Source of the DNA: Arthrobacter sp. SLBN-112
GTDB taxonomy: Bacteria > Actinomycetota > Actinomycetes > Actinomycetales > Micrococcaceae
Reading direction: 5' to 3'
Assembly (NCBI RefSeq): GCF_030944625.1
Contig: NZ_JAUSXY010000001.1
Coordinates: 372,001 to 436,000 of the forward strand
Length of the DNA: 64,000 bases
The position numbers and the translations under genes were made by a program. This document shows positions 32,349 to 40,585 of the stretch, in pieces. How positions within the stretch are numbered: the stretch's first letter is position 1; every line of letters starts with the position of its first letter. The notes below the pieces were generated by a model, which was not told where the DNA came from, made no database searches, and was given only the letters and a program-made list of their open reading frames with translations.

Positions 32349-34810
32349 CGCGCCCCTCCTGGAGTGCCGGTGGATTCATCTGCCAACGCGGTGGCAATTC
32401 CCTTGGTCCTGGCCGCCTCGGGAAAGTCTCCCACCGGTGCCGATGCCGTGGTGGTGGGTGCCGGGGACGGTCCGTCGCCGGCGGAGATCCGGGTGATGCG
32501 GGCAGCTGCCGTCTTGAAGATCGGTTGCTTGGAGGCCGCATCCCAATCGGTGATGGTCAGTTCGTTTGCAGCCCGGCCGGCACCGTCCGGCTGGTGCCCG
32601 CCGTCAGTGTCCCAGTAGCCGTAGTGGAAGGGCAGGAACAGGACCCCGCTGCGGATCCCCCCGATCCGCACCTGTGCCCGGACGGAACCGCGGGGTGTCT
32701 CCACTTCCGCCAGGTCGCCCTCGGCAATTCCATAAGCGCCGGCGTCGTCCGCTGACAACTCAACCCACACGTCAGGTGCGGCCGCCTGCAGCTCCGGGGC
32801 CCGGCCTGTCTTGGTGCGGGTGTGGAACTGGTAGAGCGTGCGGCCGGTGATGAGCTGCAGCGGGAACTCCCGGCTGGGCAGCTCATGCGGCGGCATGTAC
32901 TCGGCTGCCTTGATGATGGCCTTGCCCTCCGGGTTCAGCGCCTTGTACTCCGTGGGCTCAACGGGCGCGCCGGTGAGAAGGTCACGCCCATAGGTCTCGC
33001 AGTACTCGGGGTGCGCCCAGAACTTGCCGTCGGCGTAGATCCGCTCGGTGCCATCCGGGTTCTCGTCGTTGCACGGCCACTGGATCCCGGAGCCGCCGCG
33101 CAGCTTGCTGTAGGTGATGCCGGTGTAGTCGCAGGGCCGGCCGCGGGTGCATTCCTTCCAGGCTTCGAAGGCGGACTCGGGGTCGTGCCATTTGATCAGC
33201 GGCTGCCCGTCCTTGTCCTGCAGGCCCATCCGGTGGGCGTAGTCGATGAAGATCTCCAGATCCGGTTTGGCCTCACCGGGCGGCTCCACGGCTTTTTCCG
33301 AGAGGTGCACCGTGCGGTCCGCGTTGGTGAAGGTTCCCGTCTTTTCGCCCCAAGTTGCGGCGGGGAGGACGACGTCGGCCAGCTGGGCAGTCTCGGACAG
33401 GAAGATGTCCTGGACCACCAGGAACAGCCGGTCCTGCTGGAGGATGCTGCGGATGCGCGCCAGCTCCGGCAGCGAAACGGCAGGATTGGTGCCGCTGACC
33501 CACAGCATCCGGATGGAGCCGTCCTCCACATACCGCATCATCTGCATGACATGGGTGGGAGGCGAGTAATGCGGAATCGACATGGGGTCGACGTTCCAGA
33601 CCCTTGCCAGGTCCTGGATGTGCGCGTCGTTGGACCAGTTGCGGAAGGCGGCAAGGTCGCCGTCGGCCCCGCATTCGCGCGTGTTCTCCGCCGTGGGCTG
33701 TCCGTTCATCTGCAGGATGCCGCAGCCGGGCTTGCCCAGCATGCCGCGGATGATGTTGACGTTGTTGACCTGCACGGCGGCGGCGGTGGCCTGGTTGGAC
33801 TGGTAGAAACCCTGGAGCACCGTGGACAGCAGCCGCTCGGCGTGGCCGATGATGCCGGCGGCCTCCCGGATCTTCTCCGCCGGGACACCACAGATCTCCG
33901 CCACCAGGGCGGGCGGATAGTTCTTGACCTCCTTTTCCAGCTCAGAGAACCCCACCGTGTGCGCCTGGATGTATTCCTGGTCCACCCAACCGTTGCTGAT
34001 GATTTCGTGCAGGATGCCGTTCATCAGGGCCACGTTGGTGCCGGGCCGCGGGGCCAGGTGCACTGTCGCCACCCTTGCCACCGGTGTGAGGCGCGGGTCC
34101 ACGCAAATGATTTTGGGCGGGTTGGGGCCGGCGAGCCGGTCCAGCATCCTGGTCCATAAAACGGTCTGGGTCTCTGCCACGTTGTGTCCGTACAGGGCGA
34201 TGACATCGGCGTGGTCCACATCAGTGTAGGAGCCGGGCTGGCCGTCGCAGCCGAACGATTCCTTCAGCGCCTCCCCCGCCGTCGCCGTGCACAGCCGGGT
34301 GTTGCCGTCCACGTGGTTGGTGCCGATGCCGCCGTGGGCGAGGGTGCCGAAAGTGTAATACTCCTCGGCGAAGAGCTGGCCGGTGGTGTAGAAGCCGATT
34401 GCGCTGGGGCCCTGTTCGGCCAGCAGCGCCTTTGATCGGTCCACCACACGCTGCATGGCCGTGTCCCAGTCCGTTTCCACCAGCTTGCCGCCCTCGCGGA
34501 TCAGGGGTCTGGTGAGCCGGTCCGGTGAGGCATTCGCCTGCCAGCCGTACAGGTCTTTCGGACCCAGCCTTCCGTGGTTGACGCGGTCCACGGCACGCCC
34601 GCGCACGCCGACGATCCTGTTGTCCTTGACGGCGATGTCCATGGCGTCGCCGTTTGAGTGCAGGAGCGACGCCGTCTGGACCCACCTGTCCACGCCCTCC
34701 GGGACGACCCCCTCGGCCAGGTGGGTGTCCACGCGGACCGGCCAGTCGCCGCCGCTGCCGTATGGTGTCCGCGTTCCCCAAGGTTCAGCTATTCGGTCGA
34801 CTCGAGCCAT
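32345..34810 (-). CDS. Molybdopterin oxidoreductase lacking N-terminal Fe-S cysteines
   Basis: An 821-residue bis-MGD oxidoreductase of the NapA/formate dehydrogenase branch. Family sequence runs from IVGVRGRAVDRVNHGRL and SPDRLTRPLIREGGKLVETDW through GNTRLCTATAGEALKESFG, whose Cys is the likely Mo ligand. It ends in the C-terminal cofactor domain (ITGRTLYQFHTRTKTGRAPEL). The usual [4Fe-4S] motif at the N-terminus is missing: where CxxCxxxC is expected the protein reads TASLLHSNGD, and GRLC is GRLG. No other cysteine replaces them. ATG 34810 has GGGAGAGGGAGAG upstream. The substrate (nitrate, formate or other) cannot be decided; electron delivery must differ from the family norm. Confidence 0.88.
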   Translation of the reverse strand: MARVDRIAEPWGTRTPYGSGGDWPVRVDTHLAEGVVPEGVDRWVQTASLLHSNGDAMDIAVKDNRIVGVRGRAVDRVNHGRLGPKDLYGWQANASPDRLTRPLIREGGKLVETDWDTAMQRVVDRSKALLAEQGPSAIGFYTTGQLFAEEYYTFGTLAHGGIGTNHVDGNTRLCTATAGEALKESFGCDGQPGSYTDVDHADVIALYGHNVAETQTVLWTRMLDRLAGPNPPKIICVDPRLTPVARVATVHLAPRPGTNVALMNGILHEIISNGWVDQEYIQAHTVGFSELEKEVKNYPPALVAEICGVPAEKIREAAGIIGHAERLLSTVLQGFYQSNQATAAAVQVNNVNIIRGMLGKPGCGILQMNGQPTAENTRECGADGDLAAFRNWSNDAHIQDLARVWNVDPMSIPHYSPPTHVMQMMRYVEDGSIRMLWVSGTNPAVSLPELARIRSILQQDRLFLVVQDIFLSETAQLADVVLPAATWGEKTGTFTNADRTVHLSEKAVEPPGEAKPDLEIFIDYAHRMGLQDKDGQPLIKWHDPESAFEAWKECTRGRPCDYTGITYSKLRGGSGIQWPCNDENPDGTERIYADGKFWAHPEYCETYGRDLLTGAPVEPTEYKALNPEGKAIIKAAEYMPPHELPSREFPLQLITGRTLYQFHTRTKTGRAPELQAAAPDVWVELSADDAGAYGIAEGDLAEVETPRGSVRAQVRIGGIRSGVLFLPFHYGYWDTDGGHQPDGAGRAANELTITDWDAASKQPIFKTAAARITRISAGDGPSPAPTTTASAPVGDFPEAARTKGIATALADESTGTPGGAR

Positions 34811-34905
34811 CTCTCCCTCTCCCGTTCGGAATTGGCAGGGGCCGCGCGGGCGGCGCTGCCCCCTACCGCTTCCGTACCCGGAATGGATGGCGGGAAACGG
34901 GCCCC

Positions 34906-35904
34906 TTAGGGCTGCTTGTCCGTCAGCGGGCGCCGGGCGAGCCAGGCGGCGACGATGGCGCCGGAGATGTTGTGCCACAGGGAGAACACGGCGGATGGAA
35001 GCGCGGCCAGCGGGGTGAAGTGAGCGATGGCCAGCGTCGATGCGAGGCCGGAGTTCTGCATCCCCACTTCGAAGGCCAAGGCACGGCGCGCCTTGTCATC
35101 CAGGCGGCCCAGTCTGCCGGCCAGGTAGCCCAGGCCCAGGCCGAAGCCGTTGTGCAGCACCACGGCGAGGAACACGATGGCCCCCGCATCGATGATCTTG
35201 CTGGCGCTGCCGGCCACCACAATGGCCACAATCAAGGAGATCACGACGGCGGAGGCCCACGGCAGTGCGGGCAGCACCTTCGCCACGGCCTTCTTGAGGA
35301 ACAGCCGGGCCAGGAGACCCGCCACCACCGGCAGCAGCACGGTCTTGACGATGTCCAACACCATGCCGGCGGCGTCGATCTGGAGGTACGAACCGGCCAG
35401 GAACAGCACCAGCAGCGGGGTGACGATCGGTGCGATCAGGGTGGAAACGGATGCTACCGCCACAGAGAGGGCCACATCGCCCTTGGCCAGGAACGCCATC
35501 ACGTTCGAGGCGGTCCCGGAGGGTGCGCAGCCCACCAGGATGACGCCGACGGCCAGTTCGGGGCTGAGGTTGAGGGCGCCGGCGATGAGCCAACCGGCGC
35601 CGGGCATGATGACGTAGTGCGCAACGATACCCAGCGCCACCGCCCATGGACGTTTGGCCACCGCCGCGAAATCCGGCGGGGTCAGGGTCAGGCCCATGCA
35701 GAACATGATGATGCCCAGCAGGTAAGGCACACTCTGTCCCATGGGCTTGAAGACTCCGGGGAGCAGGAAGCCGGCGATGCCTGCGACGACCACCAGGATG
35801 GGGAACACCGTCACCGCAATGCGGGCGATCCTGCTTTCCGCTTCCAGTGCCGGGTTGACGGGTGTCCCGTCCGGGGAATTGTGGGGTTTAGTTGCCTCAA
35901 GCAT
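34906..35904 (-). CDS. Bile acid:sodium symporter (BASS) family transporter
   Basis: A 332-residue membrane protein with nine or ten hydrophobic segments. LLGIIMFCMGLTLTPPDF, ILVGCAPSGTASNVMAFLAKGDVALS and FEVGMQNSGLASTLA are the BASS signature regions forming the crossed broken helices that bind sodium. Bacterial members carry organic anions such as pantoate, keto acids or bile acids. The N-terminal ~25 residues are hydrophilic. It stands alone between the molybdoenzyme and kinase genes on the same strand. Confidence 0.88.
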   Translation of the reverse strand: MLEATKPHNSPDGTPVNPALEAESRIARIAVTVFPILVVVAGIAGFLLPGVFKPMGQSVPYLLGIIMFCMGLTLTPPDFAAVAKRPWAVALGIVAHYVIMPGAGWLIAGALNLSPELAVGVILVGCAPSGTASNVMAFLAKGDVALSVAVASVSTLIAPIVTPLLVLFLAGSYLQIDAAGMVLDIVKTVLLPVVAGLLARLFLKKAVAKVLPALPWASAVVISLIVAIVVAGSASKIIDAGAIVFLAVVLHNGFGLGLGYLAGRLGRLDDKARRALAFEVGMQNSGLASTLAIAHFTPLAALPSAVFSLWHNISGAIVAAWLARRPLTDKQP

Positions 35905-36005
35905 CCAATCATCGTGGCACTGTCCTATAGGATTCCGCCAATTGATGACCGGAACGGGTAACAGGAAGAGCCCGGGTGCCGTCGGCCCTGCCCCCAGGGA
36001 GCAAA

Positions 36006-36053
36006 AAGGACAGGGGTCGACGGCGGCCCTTCCCGCCGTCGACCCCTGTCCTT
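36006..36053 (-). terminator. Strong terminator of the aldolase-MFS-kinase operon
   Basis: Perfect 21-bp stem (36006-36026 with 36033-36053) and a 6-base loop. Read on the minus strand, it ends in CCTTTTTGC, a T-tract. It lies 22 bases past the stop of the P-loop kinase gene. Confidence 0.85.
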
Positions 36054-36074
36054 CCGTTGTCCTTAAGCCGTGCC

Positions 36075-36662
36075 CTACGCCGCCCCGGCAGTCACCGCGG
36101 CGGCGAAGTCACTGACATCAACGGCAGCGCCGCTGTTGTCAAAGTCCAGGTGGCGCGCGTCCCTCCACCGGCAGGAATCACCCTGTGCGCCCGCCCAGAA
36201 CGTTTCCCAGTTGGCCAGCTTCCACTCATCGCGAGGGTACCCGCGGGCGATGAGGCGCCGGCGCAAGGCCTCCCCTGCCAGCCGCACGTGGACCACGATG
36301 AGTTCGGCGTCGGGCCACTGGTGCCCGGCCCGGACCTTGGCCAGGTAGTCATCGTCCGGAAAGAACCGGCCGAAGGGAGCATCCAGCACTACCGAGTTGC
36401 CCGCCCGCAGGTTGTCACGGGTCAGGTCCAGGATGGACGCATACTCCAGCGGCATGATGACGTTTTGGTAGAACTCGTTGTTGTCCCGCTCGTTCGGGTC
36501 CGAGCCATTGAGCTTCAGCAACAGCTCGGTGAACCGGATGGTGGCGGTGTCCTTGTCGATGTGCGCGGCGCCGAACCGCTCCGCGAGATGGCGGCTGACA
36601 CTGGATTTCCCGGAGCCAGCGGGCCCGATCACAAAGAACACTTTGGGGATGGTACTGGTCAC
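36075..36662 (-). CDS. P-loop kinase/ATPase of unknown substrate
   Basis: A 195-residue AAA/P-loop kinase-like protein. The Walker A is FFVIGPAGSGKSSVSRHLA. The aspartate in HIDKDTATIRF and the arginine-rich lid (LAGEALRRRLIARGYPRDEWKLANWE) resemble shikimate/gluconate-type small-molecule kinases. GTG 36662 begins the frame. It is last in an apparent operon with a KDPG-type aldolase and an MFS permease, so it may phosphorylate a sugar acid to supply the aldolase. It is not a canonical KDG kinase by sequence. Confidence 0.75.
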   Translation of the reverse strand: MTSTIPKVFFVIGPAGSGKSSVSRHLAERFGAAHIDKDTATIRFTELLLKLNGSDPNERDNNEFYQNVIMPLEYASILDLTRDNLRAGNSVVLDAPFGRFFPDDDYLAKVRAGHQWPDAELIVVHVRLAGEALRRRLIARGYPRDEWKLANWETFWAGAQGDSCRWRDARHLDFDNSGAAVDVSDFAAAVTAGAA

Positions 36663-36712
36663 TGCTTGTTCTTCCTTGGACTGTGGCTTGGTGGAGGCCC
36701 GGAACGTGGGCG

Positions 36713-38008
36713 TTACGCCGCGGCCGGCTTGCGGCGGTCCTTGACGAAGAAGCCGTATGACGCGGCGCCCACAATCAGCAGCACACCGCCAATCAGGAAC
36801 ACCAGGGTGTAGTTGCCGCCGGTGGCATCAAGGATAAGGCCTGTAACGATGGGCGCCACCGCGGCTCCGAGGAAGCCGCCGAAGTTCTGGATGGCGCCCA
36901 GGGATGCCACCTGGTTGGGCTCGGCGATATCCGAGGCAAGAGTCCAGAGTACGCCGATGGGAACCTGGGCCGCGAAGTAGCCAACGGACAGCAGGACGAT
37001 GGCCAGGGCCGTGTTCTCGACGTAGGCCACGGGCAATACTGCGGCTGCGGCCAGGAGCGCTCCGCCAACGATCGGGATCTTGCGGGCACGGATCACGGGG
37101 ACGCCGCGGGCAATCGCTTTGCCGGAGAAGATGCCGCCGGCAAGCACGCCTGCGATGCCGCACAGGAACGGCAGTCCGGCCAGCCAGCCAATTTGGCTGA
37201 GGCTGAAACCACGGGCGGTCTGCAGGTAGCTGGGCAGCCACGTGAGGTACACCCAGACCGTGTAGAAGATGCCGAAGGCGCCCAGGACCATGAACCAGGT
37301 GTTCTTCTTCTTGAGCAGTTCACCCCAGCCGGCCGGCTTCTCCTTGGGCTTCACCTGCTCCTCGAACTCCTCGCCCTTGATGATGAATTGTTCCTTCATG
37401 GTGGGATCGCGGTAGATCCGCAGCCAGACCAGGGCAACGATGACGCCGAGGGCGCCGATGACCAGGAACATGCCCCGCCAGCTCATGGTGAGCATGAGGA
37501 AGGTCAGCAGCGGCGGCGCGATGGCGTTGGCAATCTGTGAACCGGTGTTAACGATCGAGACGGGCAGTGCACGCTCGTTTTTGTTGAACCACTTGTCAGC
37601 CACCTTGAGCCCGGAGGTGAAGAACGGCGACTCTGCGACGCCCAGGGCGACGCGGGCCGCATAAAGGAATCCAAAGGAGTTCGCCATGGAGGAAAGCATG
37701 GAGACGATGGACCACAGCCCTGCTGCCCAAGCGAACATTTTCTTCGGACCAAACTTGTCCACCAGGTAGCCGGCCGGCAGGTTGGCAATGGCGTAGGGCC
37801 ACGAGAAGGCGGACAGCAGCAGCCCCATCTGGAGGGCGTTGAGGCCGAACTCCTTGGCAATGGTGGTGTTGGCGATGCTTAGGTTATTCCGGTCCAGGTA
37901 GTTGACGATGCCGCCGATGACGAGCAGCGCAATCAGGTACCACCTGATCCGCACGTTTCGCCCGGGCTTTTCCGTGGACGCGTGGATTTCTGCTGAAGCT
38001 TGGCTCAT
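36713..38008 (-). CDS. MFS transporter, anion:cation symporter (ACS) family
   Basis: A 431-residue permease with twelve hydrophobic segments. VNYLDRNNLSIANTTIAKEFGL after helix 1 and GWGELLKKKNTWFMVLGAFG at the central loop are typical of ACS members such as hexuronate, glucarate or galactonate transporters. ATG 38008 is chosen since AAGGAG lies 8 bases upstream; a GTG at 38017 would overlap that site. It is placed between the 2-dehydro-3-deoxy-sugar-acid aldolase and the kinase, pointing to sugar-acid uptake. Confidence 0.9.
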   Translation of the reverse strand: MSQASAEIHASTEKPGRNVRIRWYLIALLVIGGIVNYLDRNNLSIANTTIAKEFGLNALQMGLLLSAFSWPYAIANLPAGYLVDKFGPKKMFAWAAGLWSIVSMLSSMANSFGFLYAARVALGVAESPFFTSGLKVADKWFNKNERALPVSIVNTGSQIANAIAPPLLTFLMLTMSWRGMFLVIGALGVIVALVWLRIYRDPTMKEQFIIKGEEFEEQVKPKEKPAGWGELLKKKNTWFMVLGAFGIFYTVWVYLTWLPSYLQTARGFSLSQIGWLAGLPFLCGIAGVLAGGIFSGKAIARGVPVIRARKIPIVGGALLAAAAVLPVAYVENTALAIVLLSVGYFAAQVPIGVLWTLASDIAEPNQVASLGAIQNFGGFLGAAVAPIVTGLILDATGGNYTLVFLIGGVLLIVGAASYGFFVKDRRKPAAA

Positions 38009-38070
38009 GCAGCTCACTCCTTTGTGTTCTGTTCTGTCGGCAACGGGCTGCCGGTATCGGGGGGCCGCCC

Positions 38071-38718
38071 TTAGCGGCGGGCTTTTTCGATTGCTGCGAG
38101 GAAGGTGCGGGCGGCCGCCGCGACTTTGCCGTAGTCGCCGTCCTGCTGGGCTGCCTTGGTGACGAAGCTGCCAACGCCGACGGCGGTGACTCCGGCGGCA
38201 AACCAGTCGCCAACGTTGGCGGGGCTGACCCCGCCGGACGGCATGATTGGCGCCTGGGGCAGGGGCGCCAGAATGGTCTTGACGTAGGACGGGCCACCGA
38301 GTTCGGCCGGGAACAGCTTCACAATGTCCGCCCCCGCCTCAAGCGTGTTGAGTACTTCGGTGGGCGTGAAGGCCCCGCTGGCGGTCACCGCCTGGTAGCG
38401 GTTGGCCGTGGCAATCATGGCGGGATTCAGTTGGGGACTGACCAACAGCCGTGCCCCGGCCGACACCGAAGCGTAGGCGGCCTCGGCGTCGAGCACCGTT
38501 CCGGCACCCACCACGATTCCCTGGTCGCCGTACTTGTCAGCCAGGCGTTCGATAACACCGAGTGCACCCGGCACAGTGAGCGGCACTTCCACGGCACGGA
38601 TGCCGCCATCGATGGCAGCCTCGGCGACACGGTAGGCCTCGTCGGCTGTGTCGAGCCGCGCGATGAGGAGCGCTCCGGTGCGGACGATGGTCTCAAGGGT
38701 CTCAAATTTGTTTAACAT
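38071..38718 (-). CDS. eda: KDPG/KHG-type aldolase
   Basis: A 215-residue class I aldolase (2-dehydro-3-deoxyphosphogluconate / 4-hydroxy-2-oxoglutarate aldolase). The Schiff-base lysine is in DIVKLFPAELGG, the catalytic Glu in RAVEVPLTVPG, and the phosphate-binding PSGGVSPANVGDW is present. It would cleave KDPG or KDPGal to pyruvate and glyceraldehyde 3-phosphate. It is first in the operon, divergent from a DeoR regulator with shared TGTTAA repeats. The galactonate (KDPGal) branch is as likely as gluconate. Confidence 0.9.
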   Translation of the reverse strand: MLNKFETLETIVRTGALLIARLDTADEAYRVAEAAIDGGIRAVEVPLTVPGALGVIERLADKYGDQGIVVGAGTVLDAEAAYASVSAGARLLVSPQLNPAMIATANRYQAVTASGAFTPTEVLNTLEAGADIVKLFPAELGGPSYVKTILAPLPQAPIMPSGGVSPANVGDWFAAGVTAVGVGSFVTKAAQQDGDYGKVAAAARTFLAAIEKARR

Positions 38719-38777
38719 CGATTAAGAGATTAGCCCAAAGATTCACAAATGGGAACACTCTGTTAAAACTTGTTAAG
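38711..38777. promoter_or_regulatory. DeoR-type operator repeats between eda and deoR
   Basis: TGTTAAA at 38761-38767 and TGTTAAG at 38771-38777 are direct repeats 10 bp apart. The inverse copy TTTAACA is at 38711-38717 over the eda start codon. Repeats of this kind at one-turn spacing are typical DeoR-family operators and sit across both divergent promoters. Confidence 0.6.
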
Positions 38778-38807
38778 ATGAAGCTGCCACGGCCAAAGGA
38801 GAACCAC

Positions 38808-39620
38808 GTGAGTCCAACAGCTCGTCCCCTGATCCCGGAGCAGCGCCACCAGGAGATCCTGCGCTTGCTGCGAAGGGAGGGAATCTTGAGTATCCGCGGC
38901 CTCACGGAATACATGAACGTCTCCCATATGACGGTCCGTCGGGACATCACGGCCCTGGAGGACCAAGGCCAGGTGGTGTCGGTGCAAGGAGGCGTGCGGC
39001 TGGCCGAGTGGACCAGCCAGGAACCGCCCCGCGAGCGTGAATTCCGCGCGCAGCTGGAACTCCCCCGCAAACAGGTCATCGCTGAACTCGCCGCCGGGAT
39101 GGTGGAAGACGGCATGGTGGTGTTCCTCGATGCCGGTACCACGTGCCAGTCGGTGGTTCCGTACCTCGCCGGGCGCCAGAATGTCACTGTTGTAACCAAC
39201 GACTTCTATGTGGTCACCAGCCTCTTTGCCTATCCCCACATCGAAACCATCCATACGGGCGGCGCCGTGGATCCCTCCAGCGCCTCCAGCTGTGGACGGA
39301 TCGCAGCCGACGCAGTCAAGGCCGTCAACATCGATCTGTGCTTCCTCAGCACGGGTACGTGGAACATGGCCAGGGGCATCACCACCCCGTCCATGGACAA
39401 GGTGGAGGTAAAGCTGGCCGCCCTCGAAGCCTCATCGTCATGCTTCCTCTTGGCCGACAGCACCAAGTTCGGCACCGTTTCCCGCTTCAATGTGGCCCCG
39501 CTTGAGAAACTGGACGGCATTGTGACGGACGACCAATTGCCCCGGGAGATGCAGGAAAACATCCGCGACCTCGGAGTTACTGTCCGGACAGCCTCGCTCG
39601 GAAAGCCCGCACAGGCCTGA
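38808..39620 (+). CDS. DeoR-family transcriptional regulator
   Basis: A 270-residue DeoR/GlpR-type regulator. N-terminal HTH: RHQEILRLLRREGILSIRGL followed by TEYMNVSHMTVRRDITALEDQG. The C-terminal sugar-phosphate sensor domain contains FLDAGTTCQSVVPYL and DLCFLSTGTWNMARGIT. GTG 38808 is selected because AAAGGAG lies 6 bases upstream; the ATG at 38778 overlaps the operator repeats. It diverges from eda and probably represses the aldolase-permease-kinase operon until a sugar phosphate binds. Confidence 0.9.
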   Translation: MSPTARPLIPEQRHQEILRLLRREGILSIRGLTEYMNVSHMTVRRDITALEDQGQVVSVQGGVRLAEWTSQEPPREREFRAQLELPRKQVIAELAAGMVEDGMVVFLDAGTTCQSVVPYLAGRQNVTVVTNDFYVVTSLFAYPHIETIHTGGAVDPSSASSCGRIAADAVKAVNIDLCFLSTGTWNMARGITTPSMDKVEVKLAALEASSSCFLLADSTKFGTVSRFNVAPLEKLDGIVTDDQLPREMQENIRDLGVTVRTASLGKPAQA

Positions 39621-39687
39621 CCGCCCAAGCCGGGCACCGGGCCGAAGCCGCTCGGGTGCCCCTCTGCGGTGTGAGACCCTTGGTGGA

Positions 39688-39712
39688 ATCAATGAAATTA
39701 CGAATCATTGAT
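39688..39712. promoter_or_regulatory. 25-bp dyad upstream of marR
   Basis: ATCAATGA (39688-39695) and its complement TCATTGAT (39705-39712) flank a 9-base AT-rich spacer, 39 bases before the MarR gene start. This is the expected size and place for a MarR autoregulatory operator. Confidence 0.55.
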
Positions 39713-39750
39713 AAAGTCAACGATTGTTTTTTACCAGTACCGGAGTTGTG

Positions 39751-40218
39751 ATGGCCACCTTGGGCACAGACGTTCAGACCCCGCGCCTCGCGGCCGCCAG
39801 GATCGGCACTGATGCGGGCTTGCTGCTGGCCAAACTGCACGCCGCCGGCTCGGTGCTGAACAACAAGGCCCTGGCTGACTTTGGCCTGCGGGAGCGCTCC
39901 TTCTCGGTCCTGACGCTGGCGTGCAGCGGACTGGAGCCCACGCAGCGGGAACTGGCGGACTTCCTGAGCCTGGACCCCAGCCAGGTGGTCACGCTGGTGG
40001 ACGACCTGGAGCGCCGGGGCCTGGTGGAGAGGGCCCAGGGCAGGCAGGACCGGCGGGCCAAGATCATCGTCTCAACGGCCGGGGGTCGCAGGATGCACAC
40101 CAAGGCCCGCGCGGCGCTGGACCAGGCGGAGCTGAACCAGCTGGCCGCACTGTCCGGGGAGGAGTCGCAGGAACTGAAGCGGCTTTTGCGCAAGGCGCTG
40201 TGGGGCGCTGCGGAGTAG
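39751..40218 (+). CDS. MarR-family transcriptional regulator
   Basis: A 155-residue MarR regulator. The winged HTH is clear: PTQRELADFLSLDPSQVVTLVDDLERRGLVERAQ split by the recognition helix, then the wing RQDRRAKIIVSTAGGRRM. Flanking helices form the dimer interface. ATG 39751 has GGAG six bases upstream. No obvious target gene lies next to it; the next 367 bp are non-coding and mark the start of an accessory region. A 25-bp dyad precedes it. Confidence 0.9.
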   Translation: MATLGTDVQTPRLAAARIGTDAGLLLAKLHAAGSVLNNKALADFGLRERSFSVLTLACSGLEPTQRELADFLSLDPSQVVTLVDDLERRGLVERAQGRQDRRAKIIVSTAGGRRMHTKARAALDQAELNQLAALSGEESQELKRLLRKALWGAAE

Positions 40219-40269
40219 GCGGCCGCCGGCCGAGCGACACCGTCACAGGCTGCTCTCCGGTGTCCTATA

Positions 40270-40307
40270 CATAACGAAGCGTGCAGCGAGTCGAACGCGA
40301 GGTTATG
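40270..40307. repeat. Imperfect palindrome, possible recombinase site
   Basis: CATAAC-N3-GCGT and ACGC-N3-GTTATG face each other across a short centre. GTTATGCGACATAGTTACGAG continues to the right. The CATAAC/GTTATG ends recall tyrosine-recombinase core sites, but no recombinase gene is present in the window. Confidence 0.35.
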
Positions 40308-40421
40308 CGACATAGTTACGAGAACTATTTGGCTGCACGAGTACGGGCAGCTCCGACAATTTGTCCGTGGACCACTGAGACGTCACTTATCACAAGGGTT
40401 ACGAGACGGTTCGGCGTGTAG

Positions 40422-40441
40422 CGGTTAAGGCACCTTCACCG
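40422..40441. repeat. Accessory-region palindrome copy 0
   Basis: CGGTTAAGGCACCTTCACCG. Same layout as the later copies but with GGCACC in place of the central GGATCC. The right half, CCTTCACCGTAC, matches the others. Confidence 0.5.
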
Positions 40442-40585
40442 TACATTTCATCGTGCGGGGTAAACGTGCGTATAGAGGCTAGCAACGGCGCCAACGGACG
40501 AATCCATGCCTGGCTGCGCGCTCGACGACCGTCTTATGGAACGGCGCAACAAGGGAAGCCACTTGATTCGGGATAGCATCCGACC

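Larger units (their letters stand above)
40219..40585. other. Non-coding boundary of accessory region
   Basis: A 367-bp stretch without a credible gene. It has a lower GC than the preceding marR. It contains an imperfect palindrome at 40270-40307, a twice-occurring GTTACGAGA (40315-40323, 40398-40406) and a palindrome (40422-40441) related to those between the following genes. The mix suggests a recombination or integration boundary. Confidence 0.5.
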
